A DNA stretch of 64,000 nt from Mixophyes australis (Eukaryota; Chordata; Amphibia; Anura; Limnodynastidae), in contig JAVHZZ010000011.1 in NCBI GenBank assembly GCA_036250195.1, positions 59,028,919 through 59,092,918 on the forward strand, written 5' to 3'. Both the position numbers and the translations under genes were made by a program. Below, piece after piece: positions 57,120 to 64,000 of the stretch. Below the pieces are notes generated by a model, which ran no database searches, was not told the DNA's origin, and saw only the letters and a program-made list of their open reading frames with translations. Position 1 is the stretch's first letter, and each line of letters starts with the position of its first letter.

Positions 57120-57300
57120 TAGAGATGAGCGCACTCGGATTTCTGAAATCCGAGCCCACCCGAACGTTGCCGATCCGAGTCGGATCCGAGACAGATCCGG
57201 GTATTGGCGCCAAATTCAAATCTGAAACTGAGGCTCTGACTCAATCCCGTTGTCGGATCTCGCGATACTCGGATCCTATAAATTCCCCGCTAGTCGCTGC
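57120..57300 (+). promoter_or_regulatory. hAT subterminal repeats and TATA-like box
   Basis: The first 180 bp carry several copies of ATCCGAG or CTCGGAT in both directions, and TATAAA at 57277-57282 followed by the leader. The same layout recurs in the second copy (TATAAA at 63706). In hAT elements subterminal repeats bind the transposase. Confidence 0.55.
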
Positions 57301-57750
57301 CATCTTCACTCGGGCATTGATCAGGGTAGAGGGAGGGTGTGTTAGGTGGTCCTCTGTCCTGGTAGATCTCGTGCTGTGCTGTTTAGTTCTGTGCTGTGCT
57401 GTTTAGTTCTGTGCTGTGCTGTGCTGTGTTCTGCAGTATCAGTCCAGTGGGGCTGTGTCCTGTGCTCTGTCCTGCTGAGGTCAGTGGTGCTGCTGGGTCC
57501 TGTGCTGTGTCCTGTTCAGTCCAGTGGTGCTGTGTCCTGTGCTCTGTGCTTATAAGGGCATAGTTATTTCCCCATTATTCCCAAGTTTTTAAAAAATAAA
57601 AAAATAAAAAGTTATAAAAAATATTAAAATAATTTTTTTTTAAAAAAAGTAATTATAACCAAATTTGCAAAACCAATCCAGCAGTATAAGTCCATTGGTA
57701 CTGCAATATTACCAAGTTCACACATTCTGCAGTATCTTGTGCTACATATA
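57301..57750 (+). other. hAT leader with short tandem repeats
   Basis: Contains TGTGCTGTGCTGTTTAGTTC-type units and other GTGCTG repeats (57365-57550), then an AT-rich stretch before the start codon. No coding sequence is supported here. The second copy repeats it with fewer units. Confidence 0.6.
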
Positions 57751-60741
57751 ATGGAGACCAAAAATTTGGAGGATAAAGTAGGGAAAGATCAAGACCCACT
57801 TCCTCCTAATGCTGAAGCTGCTGCCACTAGTCATGACGATGAAATGCCATCAACGTCGTCTTCCAAGCCCGATGCCCAATCTCGTAGTACCGGGCATGTA
57901 AAATCCAAAAAGCCCAAGTTAAGAAAAAGTAGCAAAAAGAGAAACTTAAAATCATCTGAGGAGAAACGTAAAGTTGCCAATATGCCATTTACGACACGGA
58001 GTGGCAAGGAACAGCTTAGGCCCTGGCCCGTGTTCATGACTAGTGGTTCAGCTTCACCCACGGATCTTAGCCCTCCTCCTCCTCCCCCCCCCTACAAAAA
58101 ATTGAAGAGAGTTATGCTGTCAGCAACAAAACAGCAAACAACTCTGCCTTCTAAAGAGAAATTATCACAAATCCCCAAGGCGAGTCCAAGGGTGTTGGTG
58201 GTTGTCAAGCCTGACCTTCCCATCACTGTACGGGAAGAGGTGGCTCGGGAGGAGGCTATTGATGATGTAGCTGGCGCTGTGGAGGAACTTGATGATGAGG
58301 ATGGTGATGTGGTTATTGTAAATGAGGCACCAGGGGGGGAAACAGCTGATGTCCATGGGATGAAAAAGCCCATCGTCATGCCTGGTCAGAAGACCAAAAA
58401 ATGCACCTCTTCGGTCTGGAGTTATTTTTATCCAAATCCAGACAACCAATGTATGGCCATATGTAGCTTATGTAAAGCTCAAATAAGCAGGGGTAAGGAT
58501 CTTGCCCACCTAGGAACATCCTCCCTTATACGTCACCTGAATAACCTTCATAGTTCAGTGGTTAGTTCAGGAACTGGGGCTAGGACCCTCATCGGTACAG
58601 GGACACCTAAATCCCGTGGTCCAGTTGGATACACACCAGCAACACCCTCCTCGTCAACTTCCTCCACAATCTCCATCAGATTCAGTCCTGCAGCCCAAGT
58701 CAGCAGCCAGACTGAGTCCTCCTCAATACGGGATTCATCCGAGGAATCCTGCAGCGGTACGCCTACTACTGCCACTGCTGCTGTTGCTGCTGTTAGTCGG
58801 TCATCTTCCCAGAGGGGAAGTCGTAAGACCGCTAAGTCTTTCACAAAACAATTGACCGTCCAACAGTCGTTTGCCATGACCACCAAATACGATAGTAGTC
58901 ACCCTATTGCAAAGCGTATAACTGCGGCTGTAACTGCAATGTTGGTGTTAGACGTGCGCCCGGTGTCCGCCATCAGTGGAGTGGGATTTAGAGGGTTGAT
59001 GGAGGTATTGTGTCCCCGGTACCAAATCCCGTCGAGATTCCACTTCACTAGGCAGGCGATACCAAAAATGTACAGAGAAGTACAATCAAGTGTCCTCAGT
59101 GCTCTAAAAAATGCGGTTGTACCCACTGTCCACTTAACCACGGACATGTGGACAAGTGGTTCTGGGCAAACGAAGGACTATATGACTGTGACAGCCCACT
59201 GGGTAGATGCATCCCCTTCCGCAGCAACAGCAACAGCTGCATCAGTAGCAGCATCTACAAAATGGCTGCTCGTGCAAAGGCAGGCAACATTGTGTATTAC
59301 AGGCTTTAATAAGAGGCACAATGCTGACAACATATTAGAGAAACTGAGGGAAATTATCTCCCAGTGGCTTACCCCACTTAGACTCTCATGGGGATTTGTG
59401 GTGTCAGACAATGCCAGTAACATTGTGTGGGCATTAAATATGGGCAATTTCCAGCACGTCCCATGTTTTGCCCACACCATTAATTTGGTGGTGCAGCATT
59501 ACCTCAAGAGTGATAGGGGTGTGCAGGAGATGCTTGTGGTGGCGCGCAAAATTGCTGGACACTTTCGGCATTCAGCCAGTGCCTACCGCAGACTAGAGGC
59601 ACATCAAAAAAGCATGAACCTGCCCTGCCATCACCTCAAACAAGAGGTTGTGACACGCTGGAACTCCACCCTCTATATGCTGCAGAGGATGGAGGAGCAG
59701 CAAAAGGCCATTCAGGCCTACACAGCCACCTACGACATAGGCAAAGGAGTGGGGATGCGCCTCAGTCAAGCGCAGCGGAGACTGATTTCCATGTTGTGCA
59801 AGGTTCTGCAGCCATTTGAACTTGCCACACGAGAAGTCAGTTCCGACACTGCCAGCTTGAGTCAGGTCATTCCCCTGATCAGGCTGTTGCAGAAGCAGCT
59901 GGAGAAAGTGAGGGAGGAGCTGGTAAGCCATTGCGATTACACCAAGCATGTAGCTCTTGTGGATGTAGCCCTTCATACGCTTTGCCAGGATCAGAGGCTG
60001 GTCACTCTTTTAAAGTCAGAGGAATACATTCTGGCCACCGTGCTCGATCCTCGGTTTAAAGCGTATGTTGTGTCTCTGTTTCCGGCGGACACAAGTCTAC
60101 AGCGGTGCAAAGACCTGCTGGTCAGGAGATTGTCCTCTGAAGAGGACCGTGACATGCCAACAGCTCCACCCTCATTTTCTTCCACATCTATGGCTGCGAG
60201 GAAAAAGCTCAGTTTTCCCAAAAGAGGCGCTGGCGGGGATGCTGATAACATCTGGTCCAGACTGAAGGACCTACCAACCATTGCAGACATGTCTACTCTC
60301 GCTGCATTGGATGCTGTCACAATAGAAAAAATTGTGGATGATTACTTTGCAGACACCATCCAAGTAGACATGTCAGACAGTCCATATTGTTACTGGCAGG
60401 AAAAAAAGGCAGTTTTGAAGCCCCTGTACAAACTGGCTCTATTTTACCTGAGTTGTCCCCCCTCCAGTGTGTACTCGGAAAGAGTTTTTAGTGCAGCGGG
60501 GAACCTGGTCAGTGAGCGGCGAAGGAGGTTGCTTCCTCACAACGTTGAAAAAATGATGTTCATAAAAATGAATAATCAATTCCTCAATGAAGTACAGCAC
60601 TGCCCTCCAGATACTACAGAGGGACCTGTGGTTGTGGAGTCCAGCGGGGACGAATTGATAATGTGTGATGAGGAGGAAGTACACACTGTAGGGGGAGAGG
60701 AATCAGAGGTTGAGGATGAGGACGACATCTTGCCTCAGTAG
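57751..60741 (+). CDS. hAT transposase with BED zinc finger, intact
   Basis: A 996-codon open frame from ATG 57751 (METKNLEDKVG) to TAG 60739-60741. An in-frame GTG four codons earlier is not a likely eukaryotic start. Residues 1-210 are low-complexity, with basic and poly-Pro stretches. A BED-type zinc finger follows at about 212-268 (SSVWSYFYPNPDNQC, ICSLCKAQISRG, LIRHLNNLH). The catalytic part has LTTDMWTSGSGQTKDYMTVT (first Asp, about 462), VVSDNASNIV (second Asp, about 553), CFAHTINLVVQ, TRWNSTLYML and a Glu in the ATREVSSDTASLSQVIPLI segment (about 692). The hAT dimerisation domain is near 885-945 (SSVYSERVFSAAGNLVSERR). It would excise and insert the element and leave 8-bp duplications. 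Domestication is possible but the full set of ends argues for a transposon. Confidence 0.95.
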   Translation: METKNLEDKVGKDQDPLPPNAEAAATSHDDEMPSTSSSKPDAQSRSTGHVKSKKPKLRKSSKKRNLKSSEEKRKVANMPFTTRSGKEQLRPWPVFMTSGSASPTDLSPPPPPPPYKKLKRVMLSATKQQTTLPSKEKLSQIPKASPRVLVVVKPDLPITVREEVAREEAIDDVAGAVEELDDEDGDVVIVNEAPGGETADVHGMKKPIVMPGQKTKKCTSSVWSYFYPNPDNQCMAICSLCKAQISRGKDLAHLGTSSLIRHLNNLHSSVVSSGTGARTLIGTGTPKSRGPVGYTPATPSSSTSSTISIRFSPAAQVSSQTESSSIRDSSEESCSGTPTTATAAVAAVSRSSSQRGSRKTAKSFTKQLTVQQSFAMTTKYDSSHPIAKRITAAVTAMLVLDVRPVSAISGVGFRGLMEVLCPRYQIPSRFHFTRQAIPKMYREVQSSVLSALKNAVVPTVHLTTDMWTSGSGQTKDYMTVTAHWVDASPSAATATAASVAASTKWLLVQRQATLCITGFNKRHNADNILEKLREIISQWLTPLRLSWGFVVSDNASNIVWALNMGNFQHVPCFAHTINLVVQHYLKSDRGVQEMLVVARKIAGHFRHSASAYRRLEAHQKSMNLPCHHLKQEVVTRWNSTLYMLQRMEEQQKAIQAYTATYDIGKGVGMRLSQAQRRLISMLCKVLQPFELATREVSSDTASLSQVIPLIRLLQKQLEKVREELVSHCDYTKHVALVDVALHTLCQDQRLVTLLKSEEYILATVLDPRFKAYVVSLFPADTSLQRCKDLLVRRLSSEEDRDMPTAPPSFSSTSMAARKKLSFPKRGAGGDADNIWSRLKDLPTIADMSTLAALDAVTIEKIVDDYFADTIQVDMSDSPYCYWQEKKAVLKPLYKLALFYLSCPPSSVYSERVFSAAGNLVSERRRRLLPHNVEKMMFIKMNNQFLNEVQHCPPDTTEGPVVVESSGDELIMCDEEEVHTVGGEESEVEDEDDILPQ

Positions 60742-60796
60742 AGCCTGTTTAGTCTGTACAGGGAGAGATGAATAGCTTTTTTGGTGTGGGGGCCCA

Positions 60797-60860
60797 AACA
60801 AACCAATCATTTCAGCCAAAGTTGTTTGGTAGGCCCTGTCGCTGAAATGATTGGTTTGTT
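60797..60860. repeat. Perfect 20-bp inverted repeat after the transposase stop
   Basis: AACAAACCAATCATTTCAGC at 60797-60816 and its exact complement at 60841-60860, separated by 24 bp. It begins 56 nt after the stop codon, so it would form a strong hairpin in the mRNA 3' UTR. Confidence 0.9.
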
Positions 60861-60949
60861 AAAGTGTACATGTCCTATTTCAACAACATAAGGGTGGGTG
60901 TGAGGGCCCAAGGACAATTCCAGCTTGGAACTTTTTTTTTTGCATTATA

Positions 60950-61360
60950 TGACCAATCAACAGTCGTTTGCCATGTTCAAAAAGTAAAACCAAATTTAAA
61001 CAAATTCAAGAAATTAAACCAAAAGTAAAATGCCCTGTCATAATTTAAAACAAGAGGTATTGACGTGCTCTAAAACTACTGTATTGTTGTTTATATTTTA
61101 TAAACACTACACTTGAAAGCTTGAGTCTTTCAATGAAAAAGTAACTCTCCATTGCACGAATATTTGCAACAGGGACAATTTTAGGGTTAAGAAAGTCAAC
61201 TAATAACACTTCGACGCTGTCTGTCTTTATAAACACTACACTTGGAAGTTGGAGGAGGTATTGTGGCCCCGGCACCAAATTTACTACCGGGGCCACTCCA
61301 CTGTGCAGTCCATATTTAGGTGTATCAGATATTAAACAACGGTGACAGTTGATGCCCAAT
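60950..61360 (+). pseudogene. Decayed transposase-derived fragments
   Basis: Short blocks match the transposase gene upstream. CAACAGTCGTTTGCCATG (about 60959) matches 58861-58878. A block around AAACAAGAGGTATTGACGTG (about 61049) resembles 59637-59660. GGAGGTATTGTGGCCCCGG (about 61254) resembles 58999-59022. The blocks keep the sense orientation but not a reading frame. They look like remnants of an internal duplication of coding sequence. Confidence 0.65.
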
Positions 61361-61625
61361 TTTTTAATTATATTGTGGCCTCGGTACCAAATTGTGTACC
61401 GGGGCCACCACACTACGCAGTCCATACCCTTTTTTGGTGGAATTCTGACCCGTGGAGGGTTTTTTAATTATATTGTGGCCTCGGTACCAAATTGTGTACC
61501 GGGGCCACCACACTACGCAGTCCATACCCTTTTTTGGTGGAATTCTGACCCGTGAAGGGTTTTTTAATTATATTGTGGCCTCGGTACCAAATTGTGTACC
61601 GGGGCCACCACACTACGCAGTCAAG
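61361..61625. repeat. 100-bp tandem repeat, about 2.7 copies
   Basis: Units start at 61361, 61461 and 61561 with TTTTTAATTATATTGTGGCC and are nearly identical. Each has a small hairpin, GGCCTCGGTAC and GTACCGGGGCC around 8 bp, and ACTACGCAGTCC. Open frames across it are by-products. Confidence 0.92.
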
Positions 61626-61699
61626 TTAGATAGATGCGTATTGCGTATCATAGATAAAGTACATTCAGTGGTGTGGGGCAAATTGAAAAATATTCAAAA

Positions 61700-62087
61700 T
61701 GCACTGACATTATCAAAAACAAGAGGTTGTCACACGCTGAAACATGTATATGATAGAGAGGATGGAGGAGCAGCCATATGTGCAGTGTAATGCAGACCTG
61801 TTGAAGGTTTTTTATATATTTTATTGTGTTGCCCAGTGCCCACTACTCTACGCAGTCCAGATACTATTTTTGGGTGTAATTCTGACCTGTTGAAGGTTTT
61901 CTATATATTATATTGTAGTGGCCAGTGGCCAATCCTCTATGCAATCCAGATACTATTTTTGGGTGTAATTCTGACCTGTTGAAGGTTTTCTATATATTTT
62001 TTATTGTGGTGCCCAGTGCCCACTACTCTACGCAGTCCAGGTACATTTATTGGTGCGAATCATACAAGTTCAGGGTTTTTAATATAT
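61700..62087. repeat. Transition zone: transposase fragment and irregular repeat units
   Basis: AAACAAGAGGTTGTCACACG and AGAGGATGGAGGAGCAGC (61722-61773) match transposase coding sequence at 59637-59702. After this come about 105-bp irregular units with CTACGCAGTCCAG and TTCTGACCTGTTGAAGG, intermediate between the 100-bp and 78-bp arrays. Confidence 0.7.
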
Positions 62088-63195
62088 ATTGTGGTGACCC
62101 ACTCCTCTACGCAGTCCAGGTACATTTATTGGTGCGAATCATACAAGTTCAGGGTTTTTAATATATATTGTGGTGACCCACTCCTCTACGCAGTCCAGGT
62201 ACATTTATTGGTGCGAATCATAAAAGTTCAGGGTTTTTAATTTATATTGTGGTGACCCACTCCTCTACGCAGTCCAGGTACATTATTGGTGCGAATCATA
62301 CAAGTTGATGGTTTTCTTATTATATATATTGTGGTGACCCACTCCTCTACGCAGTCCAGGTATATTATTGGTGCGAATCATACAAGTTCAGGGTTTTTAA
62401 GATATTGTGGTGACCCACTCCTCTACGCAGTCCAGGTACATTATTGGTGCAAATCATACAAGTTCAGGGTTTTTAATTTATATTGTGGTGACCCACTCCT
62501 CTACGCAGTCCAGGTACATTATTGGTGCGAATCATACAAGTTCAGGGTTTTTAATTTATATTGTGGTGACCCACTCCTCTACGCAGTCCAGGTACATTAT
62601 TGGTGCGAATCATACAAGTTGATGGTTTTCTTATTATATATATTGTGGTGACCCACTCCTCTACGCAGTCCAGGTACATTATTGGTGCGAATCATACAAG
62701 TTCAGGGTTTTTAATTTATATTGTGGTGACCCACTCCTCTACGCAGTCCAGGTACATTATTGGTGCGAATCATACAAGTTCAGGGTTTTTAATTTATATT
62801 GTGGTGACCCACTCCTCTACGCAGTCCAGGTACATTATTGGTGCGAATCATACAAGTTGATGGTTTTCTTATTATATATATTGTGGTGACCCACTCCTCT
62901 ACGCAGTCCAGGTACATTATTGGTGCGAATCATACAAGTTCAGGGTTTTTAATTTATATTGTGGTGACCCACTCCTCTACGCAGTCCAGGTACATTATTG
63001 GTGCAAATCATACAAGTTCAGGGTTTTTAATTTATATTGTGGTGACCCACTCCTCTACGCAGTCCAGGTACATTATTGGTGCGAATCATACAAGTTCAGG
63101 GTTTTTAATTTATATTGTGGTGACCCACTCCTCTACGCAGTCCAGGTACATGTTTTGGTGCGATTAAGACCAGTTGATGGTTTTCTTATTATATT
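62088..63195. repeat. 78-82-bp satellite array, about 14 copies
   Basis: Units begin ATTGTGGTGACCCACTCCTC at 62088, 62167, 62246, 62328, 62404, 62482, 62560, 62642, 62720, 62798, 62880, 62958, 63036 and 63114, with a degenerate last one at 63193. Spacings are 79, 79, 82, 76, 78, 78, 82, 78, 78, 82, 78, 78, 78, 79. The 82-bp variant has TTGATGGTTTTCTTATTATA. The 78, 78, 82 series forms a 238-bp higher-order unit. Because 78 is divisible by three, false repetitive open frames appear. Confidence 0.95.
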
Positions 63196-63339
63196 GTGGG
63201 GACCACTCCACTACGCAGTCCAGAAAGATAGCTCGTTGCAACGTTTTGGACTAATAACTATATTGTGAGGTGTTCAGAATACACGGTAAATTAGTGGAAA
63301 TGCTTGTTATTGAATGTTATTGAGGTCAATAATAGCGTA

Positions 63340-63538
63340 GGAGTGAAAATAAGCCCAAAAACTTGATTTTTTAACTTTTTAGGCTTTTTTCAAAAAAAAT
63401 CCGAATCCAAAACCTTAAATCCGAACCAAAACCTTTCGGCAGGTGTTTTGCGAAACAAATCCGAACCCAAAACATCGAGAAAATCCGGATCCAAAACACA
63501 AAACACGAGACCTCAAAAGTCGCCCGTGCACATCCCTA
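63340..63538. promoter_or_regulatory. hAT 3' subterminal region
   Basis: Repeated AAATCCGAA and ATCCAAAAC motifs (63395-63510) mirror the CCGAG/CGGAT motifs at the 5' end and lead to the right terminal repeat. They are probable transposase-binding repeats. Confidence 0.55.
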
Positions 63539-63546
63539 CTAAAAAC

Positions 63547-64000
63547 TAGGGATGAGCGCACTCGGATTTATGAAATCCGAGCCCACCCGAACGTTGCGGA
63601 TCCGAGTCGGATCCGAGACAGATCCGGGTATTGGCGCCAAATTCAAAAGTGAAACTGAGGCTCTGACTCATAATCCCGTTGTCGGATCTCGCGATACTCG
63701 GATCCTATAAATTCCCCGCTAGTCGCCGCCATCTTCACTCGGGCATTGATCAGGGTAGAGGGAGGGTGTGTTAGGTGGTCCTCTGTGCTGTTTAGTTCTG
63801 TGCTGTGCTGTTTAGTGCTGTGCTGTGCTGTGCTGTGTTCTGCAGTATCAGTCCAGTGGTGCTGTGTGCTGTGCTCTGTCCTTCTGAGGTCAGTGGTGCT
63901 GCTGGGTCCTGTGCTGTGTCCTGTTCAGTCCAGTGGTGCTGTGTCCTGTGCTCTGTGCTTCTAAGGGCATAGTTATTTCCCCAATATTCCCCTGTGTTTA
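63547..64000 (+). mobile_element. Second copy of the hAT transposon, 5' end only
   Basis: Begins TAGGGATGAGCGCACTCGG exactly 8 bp after the first copy ends and follows its 5' region closely, including the TATA-like box at 63706 and the GTGCTG repeats. It differs by small indels, for example fewer leader repeats. The window ends before the transposase. Confidence 0.93.

Larger units (their letters stand above)
57120..63538 (+). mobile_element. Autonomous hAT transposon with intact transposase
   Basis: The left end reads TAGAGATGAGCGCACTCGG and the right end reverse-complements to TAGGGATGTGCACGGGCGA, an imperfect terminal inverted repeat. The flanks are CAAAAAAC (57112-57119) and CTAAAAAC (63539-63546), an 8-bp duplication with one difference. 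Inside are a TATA-like box, a 996-codon transposase and a long 3' non-coding part with tandem repeats. Both ends are rich in short ATCCGA or TCCGAG motifs, likely transposase-binding sites. The uninterrupted ORF suggests recent activity. Confidence 0.93.

Noticed and set aside
58165..59976. Minus-strand frames of 94 to 127 codons
   Set aside because: Antisense shadows of the intact hAT transposase.
62004..63167. Repetitive open frames such as THSSTQSRYIIGANHTS units
   Set aside because: They are by-products of a 78-bp satellite whose length is a multiple of three.

Overview
The window looks like repeat-dense intergenic DNA from a large vertebrate genome, most likely an amphibian and probably a frog. 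That is an inference from the mix of elements: Tx1-clade and L1-like LINEs, a Penelope-like element with a GIY-YIG nuclease, chromodomain Ty3/Gypsy elements, a retrovirus-like element, palindromic MITEs, and an intact BED-finger hAT transposon. I see no host protein-coding gene, rRNA, tRNA or CRISPR array. Nearly every protein-like segment belongs to a mobile element, and most are broken by stops and frameshifts. The one clearly intact gene is the hAT transposase at 57751-60741 (996 codons).

Layout. 1-8.67 kb: mostly unassigned AT-rich DNA holding a non-autonomous hAT element full of minisatellite (997-3096, 8-bp target duplication), a palindromic MITE (3597-3769) and a weak repeat. 8.67-12.06 kb: two related LTR-like sequences and a Gypsy RNase H fragment. 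12.06-38.84 kb: one old Tx1-type LINE on the minus strand (LINE A), cut into pieces by later insertions. These are a 193-bp hAT MITE, a complete Gypsy element (12401-20287, itself carrying a second Gypsy remnant and a second copy of the minisatellite hAT element), a plus-strand L1-like element (21828-28799) and a palindromic MITE that was itself split by another L1-like element (30997-35672). Removing the inserts leaves about 6.7 kb of collinear LINE. 38.84-44.76 kb: a second Tx1 LINE (LINE B), related to LINE A and also on the minus strand.

44.76-48.97 kb: a Penelope-like element on the plus strand with a hammerhead-ribozyme-like motif near its 3' end. It sits between about 0.9-kb inverted arms that both carry the 5' end of LINE B. 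49.9-55.7 kb: a 5'-truncated class I (gamma/epsilon-like) endogenous retrovirus on the minus strand, with gag, protease, RT, RNase H and integrase remnants, almost no env, and one LTR. 57.1-63.5 kb: a complete autonomous hAT element with TSD, TATA-like box, intact transposase, and a 3' non-coding half made of decayed pieces of its own transposase that grade into 100-bp and 78-82-bp tandem arrays. A second copy begins exactly 8 bp after it and runs off the window.

The genes do not form a host pathway. The window is a stratified record of transposition in which target-site duplications give the relative order of many events. The strongest leads are the intact hAT with a self-derived satellite, the Penelope element with its ribozyme-like motif and inverted LINE arms, and the fully resolvable nest inside LINE A.
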